The notes under the pieces are model-generated. The model did not search any database, was not told the origin of the DNA, and saw only the letters and a program-made list of their open reading frames with translations. Below, piece by piece: positions 1 through 12,638 of a stretch of DNA of 64,000 nt. Each line of letters opens with the position of its first letter. The stretch's first letter is position 1. This DNA is from Brachynemurus nebulosus. Lineage: Eukaryota; Arthropoda; Insecta; Neuroptera; Myrmeleontidae. Both the position numbers and the translations under genes were made by a program. Location: positions 32,772,413-32,836,412 of the forward strand of contig JAPWDM010000007.1 in the NCBI GenBank assembly GCA_035578155.1. Direction: 5' to 3'.

Positions 1-190
1 AGCTTTCGAGTAGTTACACACAAAGATTTTCAGTTGTATTATACCTGATGATGAGTTAACTACTCGAGAGTTAGCTAGTAACCAAAGAATCTGTTTTTAG
101 TTTTTAGTGAAAAATGGTAAAAACAATTATGGTCATATTTTGTAATATGGATTTTCACAACGTGAATCGTTCAAGTATTAATTATCTAAA
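1..190 (+). repeat. Interspersed repeat 'CTGATGATGAG' family, copy 1
   Basis: One of four copies in the window (others near 19240, 25047 and 52378). The shared core reads CTGATGATGAGTTAA, followed by a stretch containing TTTAGTGAAAAAT and then ATATGGATTTTCACAACGT. The copy probably begins outside the window. No coding potential is visible. The CTGATGA string followed by a short GAG...CTC dyad recalls Penelope-type terminal sequence, but class is not settled. Confidence 0.6.
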
Positions 191-968
191 AAATTTTGAT
201 CTCACAAACTATATGTTAGAAAGAACTGATTCAAATTTTCAAATTTCTTAATCTCTAATGCGCTAACCACCTTTTAAATGATAGGTTTTCGATTTAATGC
301 TCTCTAAAGTTTCAAAACTATATTAATTAATTTTACTAATTTAAGATCATTATAAAATTAGTACCTAATATCTAATAAATAAAATACATTTACAAATAAA
401 CAAAAGATTTCTTTTATAAAAATTAGAATATTATAATGTCGATACTTCATTACGGAAATCACATTTCTTTTGATAATTAAGGTAACCTTTTTGACTTTTT
501 CAATGTTTTCTAGAATTTTTTTTAAAAATTATAACAGTTCGCTTCTCAAAAATTATTTGTACTAGTAGATTGTTAGAATGTTTTTTTTTTCAGTTTTAAA
601 TAACTCAATATGTGTTTTATTTGTGTGTTAGCATCTCAAAAATGTAAAAAAAAATTAAAAACTAATAAAATACAAAAGCAAGTACTGTTTTTTTCATTAA
701 ATCAAATAGTTTCAGGATAAAATTTGTTTACAAAGCCAATTTGAACTCTTAAAATGAGTACGGTTGAAAGCAAGATATGAATCTCCCTTTTTCAAAATCG
801 TCAATTTTTATTATTTTCCTTAAATTAAAAAATTGGGAGTAGGAGCTCCCAATAATTTCAAATTTTTCCAGTAAGGGTATAAAATTCTTTAAAAAACTTA
901 TACCTACACTCTAATTCTAGGTTCTTCATCGTCACATTACGTTTTACTCCTTCTGAGAATGGGTCATA
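191..968. other. Intergenic, nothing recognised
   Basis: AT-rich sequence with poly-A and poly-T runs. I see no ORF, RNA gene or paired repeat ends. Confidence 0.5.
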
Positions 969-1102
969 CACAATCAATGAAATAAGGAATAAGAAGTATG
1001 CTATCTAGTGAGCAGTTACGTTAAAGTTCCACTCAACGTCACTAGATGGCATACTTCTTATTCCTTATTTCTTATTTCTTATTCCTTATTTCATTAATTG
1101 TG
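969..1102. mobile_element. Small hairpin MITE with TA flanks
   Basis: Two inverted arms carry GAATAAGAAGTATGC near the left and GCATACTTCTTATTC on the right, extended outward to CACAAT / ATTGTG. A TA dinucleotide sits immediately outside each end (967-968 and 1103-1104), as expected for Tc1/mariner-type insertion. The right arm has an extra internal duplication of the TTATTTCTTATTCC block. The element is about 134 bp with no coding capacity. Confidence 0.65.
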
Positions 1103-2622
1103 TAGACACCCTAATTCCACCGTTTAAAAGCTGTTTGTCTCATGGCATTATTCAAAAGGAGAAATTCAAATACGTATTCGAAACGAAATTCCGTAAATAT
1201 GTAAATCACCGTTGCATTTCGTAGCACTCCTCCTGAATAACGATGCCAACAATTAAAATGAACAACTTTTTGTGTTCAATATTTCAAAATTTTAAAGACG
1301 TTTTTATTTAACGTATTAATGTATGCCTGCACTTAGAAACCACACAGATGTCTACATCTATCGAAAATTTACGAAACTACAGAACGGTAAATAAGCAAAG
1401 ACACCAACCAAGCAAATACAATCTCGCCTATTCGGTCGGATTCACCTGCCTGTGCAAAGATGACACTAAAAATATCTACTCTACAATAAATTTTTCAAAA
1501 AAAAGTAGGGTGAAAGCACCACCAGCCGACCAATAGAATCGTTTGCGTAATTACTAAATCTGTTTACTTTTTCGCGAAATCGGCCATATTCTATCTAACT
1601 TCGGACATTTTTGATCCTAAAATCGATCTACGTCAAAAAACATTGGTTTAATTCTGGTCCTAAAATGTGATTTGGTAAATGTAACTTAAGTGTTGTTGAA
1701 GTCAAAAGTAATATTTTTTAATGCCCCCGCCCCCATAAATAATACCCCTAACTAAACTAATTGAAATAGTTTGAATACATTTTCTAAACAAAACGCCTTA
1801 AAAATCCAGTTGTTAGCCTAACCATCACTAAGCTGACCATAAGTTACGAAAATTTTTAATTAGTGTTGAACAGTCGTCAAAAGTCCACGAGTTTTATCGT
1901 TTCACCCAAATCGTTTAACCAAATATTAACTCAAATAGAAACTCTCTAGCCAAATACTCGTTAAAATTCAAGTCAGTTCTCACATATAGATATATAAATT
2001 GCAATATTATTAATTAAACTATAAAAAGTGCAGTTAAATAAGTTTTGCTTTCAATTAACATTCTTTTGTAAGAATTTCATAATTAATAAAAATTTTCAAA
2101 TGTAATATTAAAATTTTGTAAAATTTAAATTTTTTGTCTTTTTCTCAGTTACTTAGACATACCTATATACATATATTCGTGTTAAGTCGGTTAAAATGTA
2201 TAATTCTGTTTCTGCAACATGTGCCGGAAATGAAATAGCATTTGCCAGTACAGTAATCGAAGAAAATGATTGAATACTTTCATAAATCAATCTGTACAAA
2301 CTCAGCTGTAGCTAAAAAGAACATCAGTAATTTTCGAAAATACATCTAAATTCTAATTCCTGTTGCTAATAACAAGTATTAATTGGTTTCTCAATGGTAG
2401 TTAAGTCCCGATCCAACCAGTTTGTACGGCTATACCATTGCCCGCAATGATTGTAAAATTTAATTGCACTTTCTAACCCAGATTCAAGCTTAAGTGAGGC
2501 ATAATTTTGATTTTTTAAATACTTCAGTTTTTATCTAGTTGATTTCAAATGTAACTGCAGTTTAAAGAGGAGTTTCTCTAGTGAATATCGACGGATATTT
2601 TCGATTAACCTCCTTGCCCAAA
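1103..2622. other. Intergenic, nothing recognised
   Basis: AT-rich. A 62-codon frame at 1348-1536 on the plus strand has no recognisable domain and no sign of splice sites, so I do not call it a gene. Nothing else structured was seen. Confidence 0.5.
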
Positions 2623-2974
2623 ATACCCCTGTCGCAGCATCCTGCATAATATGGCGAATTTCCGTTTACAAAAATTAGTTTTTCTTGGAAACTAGTTGAC
2701 ATAAAATAACAGTTTAACGACCTTTCTATGTAATTTTTTTTCCTCTTTTCAATGGTGTAAAAAATTGTAGCAAAAATTTTTGAATAAGGGGAAACATTGG
2801 CAAAAACTAATTTCTTTCACGAAAAATGCCCCAAAAACCATGTTCCGGGCCTCGGACGTGTCTGACTAACGAGCTTGTCCAACGGTTTGGGACTTCCAAC
2901 ACTTTCACCAAATTTTGTAAAAGTAGGACATTTCGTTCGAGAGTTATCGTGCGGACACACACACACACACACAT

Positions 2975-3052
<78 letters not shown>

Positions 3053-3155
3053 GGTTTCTAGAGACCTCAAAACAAATTTCTGTCATAGTCTCGGGCTGAA
3101 GTCGTGTCATGACAGTGGCCGTAATAGCTGACTTTTCGATTCGAAAATTCCCTAA
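2623..3155 (+). mobile_element. Helentron-like non-autonomous element with central (TA)n, copy A
   Basis: The copy starts ATACCCCTGTCGCAGCATCC and ends at a CTAA after TTCGAAAATTC. An inverted motif (GCGAATTTCC near the left, GAAAATTC at the right end) lies about 25 nt inside the left end but at the very right end, so the inverted repeats are asymmetric. An (AC)n then (TA)n tract at 2955-3050 sits at the same internal point as in every other copy, between GTGCGGAC and TTTCTAG. The asymmetric inverted repeats, 3' CTAA and internal microsatellite fit Helentron/HINE architecture; that class call is inference. The repeated-YI frames across it are artefacts of the TA tract. Confidence 0.75.
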
Positions 3156-5445
3156 TACCAAAAAATATTGAAAATGATTAAATACGTCGACATATTTTTT
3201 TTAACTAGTGTATTTATACAGACAATACACTGAATATTGTAATACTGCTCTGAATTCAGTTTCCTTTCTCTTTCACGTAACTGTAACACGAATTTATTGT
3301 GTCCTTTTCATAGATCAATCAATTGGTAATAAAAATTTGTTAGCCGATTTTATCTCTAAAAACCGATCACCTGATATATCTTTGTTTCTCCTCTCTCGCC
3401 CCTTAAACAGTAGGTTTCAATAAGTATAATTAAATTAAGCTGATTGAGTTTAAGATTTTTAATCGGTAAATTGGAAATAAAAATAATGGACAATATAGGT
3501 ATATGGAATAATTCGAAAAATTATTTTTCAGATATCGTTTTCATAATTTCGTACTGAAAACATTAAAGCTTCCTGAAGGGTTTATCATTTTTATTTCTTA
3601 CAATACCGATATAATACATATTTTAATATAAAATCTGACAGTGTTAATATTAATTACTAATTAAATAGATAAAAATATTGTAATTTTATTGTCGATATTT
3701 GTAAGAGATTAAGTTACTTTGCATAAATTTCCAAGAAATTTACATGATACAACTTTTATCAGCGTGTAAATAGATCAATTAAGTAATTAATAAGAAAAAA
3801 AGATATTTAAAAGATACTCTTGTTTTACTTTACGATTTCAATAGAATATAAAAATAATTCTAATTTATTTAGAAATAGTTCGAAAAAAATATTTGATAAT
3901 TTGATCGGAAACTTAGACGTTACCAGATTCCAAATACTCGAATAATTACTTTTTTTTAATAACGTTTCTGTTTAATTTCTCTTGGTTGACATGGAAAGTA
4001 ATAATATAAAGTATATTTGACTTGAATTTCAAGAAATTCAATCGAGTAGTTTTTGAATGAGAACGTCAACGAATTGTAAAAATGTTGTTTCGATAAAAAC
4101 GTGTTTGAAGATTTAAAGCAGGTATACAAAACAGGCCACATTTTTTTGAAATTTCTAAATGTATTTCTTCCCTTAACTCGCGATTTCCCATTATCACCTC
4201 TAGATGACAGTGATTTGTGAATTTTTTTTTTACAGACAATATAACAAATTTTAAAAATAAATGTGTTACGACTAAAATGTTAATACTTAGTAGTATTCAT
4301 GGTTTTAATTTGGCCACACTGAAGTTATGTTAACGGTCAAATTAATTCTGTTGTTTCAAACGATTTGCTATTTTATTGCGTGTGAGTGTATCTTGTGGTA
4401 ATTTCGCTGTTGTAAAAATGTCTAAAGAGCCGGTATTGTTATTACTGTTATAACAAATTATTATTTAGAAATCAAGCTTATAATGAAAGTGATTTTTTAC
4501 CGGTAATTTCATACCGTTTTACTCAGTTCATACTACAAATAACGTCCAGTATCTAAAGGGTGTTTTTTTTTGATTATTTATTTTTAATATGTTGAGTACC
4601 TAAAGATAAAAACTAGCACAAAATAAGGATGTTTTGTCGATAGATCGCGGCTTGGGAATTTGCGAGTTAATCAATGTGCAACTTCAGACAAATTTTGTTG
4701 GAATCAACAGGTTCTCGCAACTTTTTCCCCTAAAGACTCAACATCCTTAACAGTTCGAACAATATAAATGATTTTATTTTGACAAAAATTGATTTGAATC
4801 GAATCAAGAGAATTTGTTTATAAATTCAATCATTTTGTTTGTATAATACAAATATAGCTATGAATAAATATGTATGATAATTTGAATTGAGATCAAGTTC
4901 TGTCGCTTTGCGAACGGTCATCACTGGTCAGTGTTTGCGAATATGACAAATACAATTAAGGTGGAGTTTACTTCATGTTTTAATATTGTCACGCAATTAC
5001 TGGACATTAGATTGACCTAATTCGAACTAATGTTGGCTTGTATAAAATTGAATGACGATCCGTTACAGATAAGACAATTTAATCTTTCTAATCTTAAACG
5101 TACAGTAATAGTTTCGGATTTGAGATTATTGAGATACCGAATTATTTTATGAGTCGTGTGTTATACAAACCTGGCACGGTTAAATCGATCGATTCCAAAG
5201 TTTATAGTTTTTTTTCTCTACACCCGACGAAAACTTTTTATGTGTTACTTCTTTCACAAAGACAAAGGTTAGATGATTTACGAAAATCTACGTACTTAAT
5301 TTGAATAACGTATTCAAAATTCATCTATAAATATCGAATAAATTTGTAATAAATTATAATATACAATTCACTTATGTAAAAACTGAAGCATCGTATATTT
5401 AATATGCCAGGGTTAAGATATTTTATGATGTATTGTTTAATACAG
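3156..5445. other. Intergenic, nothing recognised
   Basis: AT-rich with scattered poly-T runs. Short frames at 3208-3423 (+) and 3956-4141 (-) show no domain and look like chance. A lone GGGTGTTTTTTTTT at about 4559 resembles the end of the MITE at 21517 but has no partner. Confidence 0.5.
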
Positions 5446-5640
5446 TCAATTCTTCTATAACGCGATTAATTCGTATCGTGTTATACGGAAACCGCGTTAT
5501 AAGAAACACAGAAACAGTTTTTTTCATATTTTTCACGGAAATAAGTAAAAAATGAACAAAGAACGATGGAATTAGTAAAAAAAAATTTTTTGTATCGTGT
5601 TATATAAAGACCATTCGTGACCTTAGAAAGTAAATAAACA
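5446..5640. mobile_element. Possible one-ended pogo/mariner-like fragment
   Basis: The sequence CAGTCAATTCTTCTATAACG is followed by alternating ATAACGCG / CGCGTTAT words, a style seen at ends of pogo-type elements. No matching opposite end was found downstream, so this is at best a truncated copy. Confidence 0.3.
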
Positions 5641-5820
5641 CTCTAAATTTTAGAGTAATTTTAACACGGACTCTTATGGGAAGTTGACATATTCACAGGA
5701 TTTTTTTCAATAAAATGAAAACGTGTCAAAGGAATTGGATATAAATTTAATATGTTATAAAATACACAGTTACAAACCATATTTAACCCTAGAATCATTT
5801 TAATTTGATGATATCATTAA

Positions 5821-6740
5821 CCCTAGAAACATACGTTGGTCTACGAGAAACGTTAATCATACATCGGCGTCAATTTGACGAATGGAGTTTTTACGGATAG
5901 TTTTAGAGTTTATTTACAAAAAACATTTTTTTACATAACAATACTACAAAAGCGGACAAAATATTTAAAAAAATAGCATTTGGAAAAACTTTTTAATATA
6001 AATATTTATTAATTTTTTTAATCTTTTTATGAAAGCATATTTTCATTATAAAAATTAAAAAATAGATAAATACATCAATTGTATCATAAGAAATGTCTTT
6101 CAAATAATTAATTTATGAACTATTATGAGTCGGTGGACATGTGTGACTTTACGGAATGTGAAATTTCTCGGTCACAAATGTTCCTGTAGATATGTAGTTA
6201 TTTCCTCATTGGCACATTTGTAAATTTTCTAAAAGTTCTTAGTAGTTTTTCCAATTAGATCTCAAAAAATAATAACAATTAAAATATTTTCCACAAAATA
6301 AATTGTTAATTTTTTATTAAGACACTTGACACGCATTCTTGAGTTTTCGATTCAATATATTAAAACTTCAGTATTATGTCGTCTCGGTAAGTCAAACAGC
6401 TGTAATCATTTTTCACATTATCATTATCATTCAATAAAATAATTGTAACATCCATAGCTTTAATAAATTTTAGAAAAATTAGGAAAACTTTTATATGTGA
6501 AGTACAAAATCTTTAAAAAAAAGCATACGTTAATCATACATCGTCGTCAAATTGAGGCACACTATTTTAATATAAATAAAACGGCAGCAATTATAAATAA
6601 AATTGATACGTCTGCTGTGTTATTATAACAAATAAATTAGATACCAGAAATTTTAGAACCGACAAGCAACGACAAGTTGTAGTACTGGAGCAGGTAGAGA
6701 AGTTGGGTAGTCAATTTGACGAGTACGTATGATTCTAGGG
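5821..6740. mobile_element. Non-autonomous piggyBac element
   Basis: The left end CCCTAGAAACATACGT and the inverse of the right end CCCTAGAATCATACGT differ at one of 16 positions. TTAA flanks both sides (5817-5820 and 6741-6744), the piggyBac target. A subterminal GTCAATTTGACG lies inside each end, as in piggyBac elements. A third partial copy of the subterminal block lies inside near 6525. A second CCCTAGAATCAT preceded by TTAA lies 34 bp upstream (5783-5798), suggesting an older end or a tandem insertion. There is no transposase frame, so it would need a source in trans. Confidence 0.85.
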
Positions 6741-6848
6741 TTAACACATTACTGAATTTTTGATAAAAGATAATTTTTTTCAGATATACTTTTATATCTG
6801 ACTATCTCGCACCAAATACCTTAAATAAGGCCCTGTTTACACTAGCCT

Positions 6849-6970
6849 GATACTAATCATTAGTAGTCGTTATAAGCACACAGTAAATTAGTAATGTTGA
6901 AACACATCGAACCAATACTTGAACGTAATTTTCGGCGTGCTTACAGCGACTACAAATGATTAGTATTAAG
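6849..6970. repeat. Inverted repeat, possible small MITE
   Basis: TACTAATCATTAGTAGTCG on the left is mirrored by CGACTACAAATGATTAGTA on the right, both arms also carrying an AAGCAC / GTGCTT inner step. No clear target duplication was found. Confidence 0.45.
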
Positions 6971-7320
6971 CTCTTTACAGTTATTTCGTCTAGTAATTTT
7001 TTCATCAGTAGCCGACAGAGGCTAGACAAAACACAAAGATACACAATTAATCAAGTATTTGAAACAAATTAAGTATGTACGTTCCTCATACATATATTTA
7101 ATGAATATTTTAAAATTGTCAATACCACCAACTGCTCCGATATGTATCATCAATTCATCAACGTGTATGTGTTTTACTTTTTCATATACCTAGAGTACAA
7201 TATGTACATCAAATTAAATATTTGATATGTATAACGTGGTTAGGAAAAGTAGCAAGCAGTAGGGAAATTTTTTACCTAGAAAAAAGGGAACTTCATAAGA
7301 TTTATTCATTTATACATTAG

Positions 7321-7440
7321 TTAAGGTTGTTGGTCGATAAATCGATTTTTTCAAAGGATTTTAACGAAACTTCTCTAGACAGTTATTTAATTCAATACCA
7401 ATAATATGAGCCCTTACCAAAAAAAAAATTGATCACCCCA
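7321..7440 (+). repeat. Dispersed repeat pair, copy 1
   Basis: About 120 bp closely matches 9172-9290, including the shared strings ACGAAACTTCTCTAGA, CCAATACCAATAAT and GAGCCCTTACC. Ends and class are not determined. Confidence 0.7.
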
Positions 7441-9171
7441 GTTTTGAGAAAAACGATTTCAAAAGACGTTCGTGCGCGTCCACACAACACTACAGAATAA
7501 TGTTATGTAGCTACCACAAAACACTATACCTGTATGTTATGCATACAGAGCTTGTGCCTGTTCATGTGTCATATCGTGTCGTGTATATGGGTGATTGCTA
7601 TACGTACCACCTATGTACTGATCTATGACATCAATGCATACGCAGTTGTTGATTGAAATTTAGTAGTCTGATTTGACCTTCTGAGTATATTATGTACATG
7701 TACACATCAAAATCTACCCGAATATTAATTTCAATAATTAATATTTCATTTTAACGTTCGTCAACACTATGTTTTTTGTGCAATTATATAAATTGCATAT
7801 TTCAAAGAATATTTTTAAACATTTTTTATTATGGTATCTACTCCTATAATATACTTACTATAATTTTTAAAATGAAAAAATGCTGTTTAGAATATTTTTT
7901 CCTAATAGCTCTGTGTTAAAAATTTGATTTTTAATCGTCAATTACTTTAAGAAATGATCTATGAAGGCCTTAAAATCTTTGAGGGAAGATAACTATGTGA
8001 TTGAACTTGTCAATTCTATAAAAATAAAATTTTTATCTACTATTAGGTTTGACGCACGAACGTCCCTAAGCATTAAAGAAATGTTTAAAAGTAATTCTTT
8101 AACTCTGAATCGATTTCTTGTAGCCTGGAATCATTTCGGCCATTAACTGGAATTGTATTAGGTCGTGTAATATAGGCGCCTAAAAATAAGCATGGAAAAC
8201 AGCGCAAGTTACCAGACTACCACCTTAACGTAGCTGAAGGTGGGACGAAATTTTTTTACGTACCATATCGTGTGAACATCGCCAAAAAAAGGCTCTAAAA
8301 ATGGCGTTCCTTTTACAATTTTTCATTTTGAAGGGTTATTGTGTCCAATTTGGATAATTTTAGGTGTGAAACTTTCATTTTTACTGTCCAAATAGCCAAA
8401 ATTTGTTCAGGAAATGTGATTCATTTTCCGAATGTAACATTTTTGGCTGTCCATACAATTCTGACTTTGTCTCCGAATTCAACGTTCACCATATATATGT
8501 ATATAAATATAAAAATTAAAATAATATAATCATATATTTTTATTGATTAATATTTCTTCTATAATTAATATATTCAGACCTCAGGCATCTAAAAATAATA
8601 TACCGGAATCACAATTATTGAAAGTTTTACTGTTTTAAGAGCGGGTTCTATTTTTAATAGGTAATTATAGCAGGTTTTTTTTATTATATTTTATTTTTAA
8701 AAATGAATTTATTATTGAAAATAACAATAAAATTATTTTAATTACATTTCAATACGTTCATACGAACCGATTAAAAAGACAATAATTACATAGAAAAATA
8801 AATAAATGAATGAAAAAAAAAATTAATACCGTAGACACACGTAATTTTACCACATATGTACATAATTTTCGATTCAAAGTTGAATAAAATGAAGACGAAT
8901 TTTTCCTATCAAATAAAACGAAATTAACAGAAATCAGTATTTGAATAAAATGATAATAATAATAATTAAGTTTGAATTCAGTGAATATGATATCTGTCTT
9001 TGCAGTTCAGACGAACAACTATGCAAATAATTCGATACCGCAAGTAACTGATAACTTAAGGTAATTTAAAAAAAAAATTATTATCGCAATTTATTTGTAT
9101 CAGAGAAATAATTTTTATGTTACCTAAAAGGTGGCTGTTATATTAGAACACTATAAAAATTAAGTATTGGT
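7441..9171. other. Intergenic with one repeat fragment
   Basis: AT-rich. Around 8290-8490 there is a diverged fragment of the TTCGACAGAAGTC family (see 62340), recognised by the AACTTTCATTTTTAC-type block and following GTAACATTTT. The frames at 7961-8146 and 8341-8529 are not convincing genes. Confidence 0.45.
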
Positions 9172-9290
9172 GTTAAGGTAGTTGGTAGATAAAACGATTT
9201 TTTCAAAGGAATTTAACGAAACTTCTCTAGATATTTATTTAATCCAATACCAATAATACGAGCCCTTACCGAAAAAAAAAATTAAAGAAT
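9172..9290 (+). repeat. Dispersed repeat pair, copy 2
   Basis: Partner of 7321-7440 in the same orientation. Both copies end in a poly-A run after GAGCCCTTACC, which could reflect a retroposed unit. Confidence 0.7.
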
Positions 9291-10091
9291 AAAATCAGTA
9301 AATTCTGACGCGCAGTAATACAAATTTTAGAAAAAATCAAATCGATTTTGAAGGCACGAACACGAATTCCACATTACTGACCCTTTTAGGATTTGATAGT
9401 TTAAAATGATAAAAATCAGTTAAAACCAACGGAATTTTATGTTGGTTAAGAAATTTATTATTGACGGAAATGCATTATAATGTGTAATAAAATTACAAGT
9501 ACTTTTATGGAAAGTTGAATATTTTTAGTTATATTTTAGGCAGTGAAAAATGATGCTAAAAATCTAAAATTCTGCGTGGTAAACTGGTAAATCTATTTAA
9601 ACATGTCCATATATAAAGATCAAAAATGACTAGAAAACAAATTAGTGAAAATACCATATTATTTTAAGTATAAAACTTCTGTGACATTACAGGCTACTTC
9701 AGTAATGGCGATATAAGTCGAAACGTGGCACACAAGTTTTAAATTTAAAATAAAGTAGTATCGGCAAAGTAACATTTATTTTTTTATTTTACAAAATTGT
9801 ATATCTTTAAAATCTGGCAACGTCGCGTTAAATGAACGTGCCGAGACATTCAAAAATAAATGAAATCATATATAACTTACAAAATTGTAATTCAGCACAA
9901 AAAATTTTCAATGATTGCGGAAATATTTTCAGATTGTACAAATCCAGATTCTTTAAAAATTAATCGACCGAATTCTAGTGCCTAAAAAATAAATTTGATG
10001 TTCCGAATTTCTAACCAGGCAAAGAGGGTAATTGTTGATTGTTATTATCGGATTTTGCTGACCCAGGGACAATATGTGCTCAATTCTTTAA
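9291..10091. other. Intergenic, nothing recognised
   Basis: AT-rich. No gene, RNA or paired repeat end seen. The frame starting at 9995 runs into the MITE at 10092 and is not credible as a gene. Confidence 0.5.
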
Positions 10092-10773
10092 GGGGGGAGG
10101 GTCCTCCAGACAGCAGGTTTTTTAATAATTTTTTTTTAAGAAACTGGATACATTTATTGTATCAAATAAAGTTACATAGCATAGTACATGTTATGGTGTA
10201 TTCACTGGTAAATTTTGATGCAAAAAAAGAAAAAATGGCGGCGCTACAGCTGTTCCAAGTTGACTCTTTTAATTTGCGCCGTGGAATGCCCAGCCTCTTG
10301 TAATCAACTGAATTCAATCGGACAAAAAAATTTTATTAAAATAAGTCATCACGCTTTGCATATACCTATTTCTGATGAGAAATCTTTTTTTTCACAATTT
10401 AAAATCAAAAAGAAGAAAATGTCACTTTTCTTATAAACAAATTGTTATAAACAATATTTATAGTAATAATTTATGAAAAATTTTAGGTATATGCAAAGAC
10501 CAATATCTTAAAGAATATCTGTACAAAATTTCAAGTTAATACCTTAATAACTTTTTAAGTTATGTGCCACGGCGCGGAAAAATACCTGTTTGGAGAAAAC
10601 CGCTATTAAAACGTTTTCGTTCTTGAAAAGTAGAATTAAAAGCAGTTTACCGTTATCTAAAATAATCTTTCTGTTGGGATTAAAACATTAGAAATATATT
10701 CCTTAAACTTCAAATGAACTTTCAAGCAAAATAAAAAATGAAAAATTTGAAAGTTCTGGAGGACCCTCCCCCC
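10092..10773. mobile_element. TTAA-flanked MITE with G-rich ends
   Basis: The terminal inverted repeat GGGGGGAGGGTCCTCCAGA is perfect and mirrored exactly at the right end. TTAA flanks both sides (10088-10091 and 10774-10777), consistent with piggyBac-type integration. The 682-bp interior holds no transposase; the two short frames inside are chance. A second element with related G-rich ends lies at 33699-34574. Confidence 0.85.
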
Positions 10774-11024
10774 TTAAATTATTTAATTTGACAAACTTGA
10801 ATTTTTACAGTAATTTTTACAAAATCGATCAAATAAAACAGTAACTTTTGGTTTTTCTGTATGATAACTCTTCAATAAGAACTTCTTATAAACTGTTGGT
10901 TAAACATATTTTGGTAATTTTTTTTTTCGTAAACAAACAAAAAATTTTGTTATAATTCTATATTTCGATTTTCAGAAAAAAGGAAAAAACGTCTAGACTA
11001 AAATTTATAAAAAGTACTAACTCT

Positions 11025-11512
11025 GACCCGCGGCTTCGCCCGCATTGAATTCGACCCGCTACCCCCGTTTTATGTTCCCCCCCTTCTTCCTCGGAAATAT
11101 TCAATCGGGATAGTTTTATGCCGATTAAAACTATTTAAAAATTATTACTATATATGTTCATAGTAAATAGTGTCTGCGTATTAAATTTCATCAGATTCAG
11201 TTCAGTCATCCCACAGGAACCTTTAATCGGGATAAGATTAACCTATGTGTTAACTCAGGATAAATAGTTCCCGTGTACCAAATTTCATTGAATTGACTTT
11301 AATTTTTTGGGGTGTTTGAATAATTGCTTTGTATCCCTCAGGAACTTGCAACCGGGATAAAATTTAGCCCGTGTGTTAATTGAGTGTATAAAGAGTGTGT
11401 ATATAAAATTTTATCAAAATCGGTCCAGCCGTTTCAGCGTGATTGAGCAACAAACATCCAAACATTCAAACATCCAAAACTTTCACATTTATAAAATATT
11501 AATAAGACTAAT
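11025..11512 (+). mobile_element. Insect interspersed repeat with internal near-tandem units
   Basis: The region opens with CCCGCGGCTTCGCCCGC, a motif widespread at the ends of insect repeats, and closes with TCGGTCCAGCCGTTTCAGCG, then ACATCCAAACATTC words. Between them are about three diverged units, each with an AAATTTCATC step, a CAGGAAC step and an ACCGGGATAA or AATCGGGATAA step. The same design is seen at 43651-44343. Class is uncertain. Confidence 0.6.
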
Positions 11513-11690
11513 AAATATTATTATTGTAATTACTACAAAATTTAATTAAAATGACCTTGACAACACACGATTTATAATCAATTTTTGTTGCCTAATAAAA
11601 TTTTGATATTTTACGATTAAAAAAAAAAATATAGTAACCCATTTGATAATTTCAAAAGTGATCTATTTGAATTCCGCAAATAAACTATAT

Positions 11691-12120
11691 TGAATAAAAA
11701 AGCTTTTTTAAAAAACCGACTTCAAAAAGTAAAATAATAATATAATAGACGTATTTTGAAGTCAAGCGGGGCGTCTATGAAAAATTGGGATCGGATGTGC
11801 TTACAAAATTCAAGAATTCTCAAAGATCTACATTTTTTTTATAGTACACCCCGTTTGACTTCAAAATACGTCTATTCAGAGGCGGCCCTACATAAAGGCG
11901 AACAAGGCGGCGCCTGGGGCCTCGCGCTTTTCAGGGGCCCCGCACAGCCATGAACCACGGCTTGGTAAATGAAATAACGCCAGTTTACCAATAGGAAAAA
12001 ATATATATGCCCCGCTATTGAACTTCGCCTTGGGCCCCGCAATTTCTAGGGCCGCCACTGCGTCTATTATATTATCTTTTTACTTTTTGAAGTCGGCTTT
12101 TTAAAAAAGCTTTTATTTCA
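11691..12120. mobile_element. Foldback element interrupted by a hAT MITE
   Basis: Long near-perfect inverted arms contain AAAAACCGACTTCAAAAAGT on the left and its complement on the right (ACTTTTTGAAGTCGGC). They continue inward through TATAATAGACG and TTTTGAAGTCAA. The right arm is split by the hAT element at 11877-12060. With the insertion and one target copy removed, the foldback is about 238 bp and almost entirely arm. The ACCGACTTC motif is common in insect repeats. Confidence 0.8.
11877..12060. mobile_element. hAT MITE, 184 bp
   Basis: The ends CAGAGGCGGCCCTA and TAGGGCCGCCACTG form a terminal inverted repeat of hAT type. The flanking octamer CGTCTATT is repeated exactly at 11869-11876 and 12061-12068. 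The interior is GC-rich compared with the surroundings. The insertion point is inside the right arm of the foldback at 11691-12120, so the hAT is the younger event. Confidence 0.92.
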
Positions 12121-12464
12121 TACCTTTTAGTGACAATGCTTACCAACCTTTTTAGTGATAATTGCTTAAAAGAGGAAATACGCCAAATTTCATACATTTA
12201 TGTGGAATAGAGTAGGTATACTGTTAGAAAATTATTTTTAGGATAGTTGGATCAACAAAAATTAAAAAATATGTTACTATAGTTTTTAAAGCAAATAATT
12301 TTGCAAATTATATAAATTTTAAAATTGCCGTAATTATTCATATTATTGAAGATGGTTAAAAAATTGCTCAACCAATGTCAATAAAATTTTTATAGGACCA
12401 TCTGGAGAGCATTATCTACTAACCAAAAAAAGAATGGCACAAATTGGCTCAGAAATGTGGGAGA

Positions 12465-12537
12465 AATCGGTGTGCATACATACAAAAAAAAACATACGGG
12501 TTGAACTGAGAACCTCCTCGTTTTTGAAGTCGGTTAA
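12465..12537 (+). repeat. Insect repeat end, GAAGTCGGTTAAAAA type
   Basis: The segment CATACATACAAAAAA is followed by GAGAACCTCCTCG and then TTTTTGAAGTCGGTTAAAAA. This resembles the end of a widespread insect repeat whose other end is ACCGACTTC, the motif at 11717. It may be the distal end of a larger element that includes 11691-12120. Confidence 0.5.
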
Positions 12538-12638
12538 AAATATATTCGAAATTATTATTGTCACAGCCAACTTGAGAGATAGCCTTTCTCTATTTTAATA
12601 ACAATTATCTAATATCAATTTTATATTTATTTCTTCAG

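Noticed and set aside
2807..3161. Frames encoding repeated Tyr-Ile or Ile-Tyr, also at 22718-23068, 42494-42892 and 51976-52292
   Set aside because: They are translations of (TA)n tracts inside a repeat family, present on both strands and in several phases.
9995..10303. 102-codon frame on the plus strand
   Set aside because: It crosses the left end of a TTAA-flanked MITE and has no recognisable motif.
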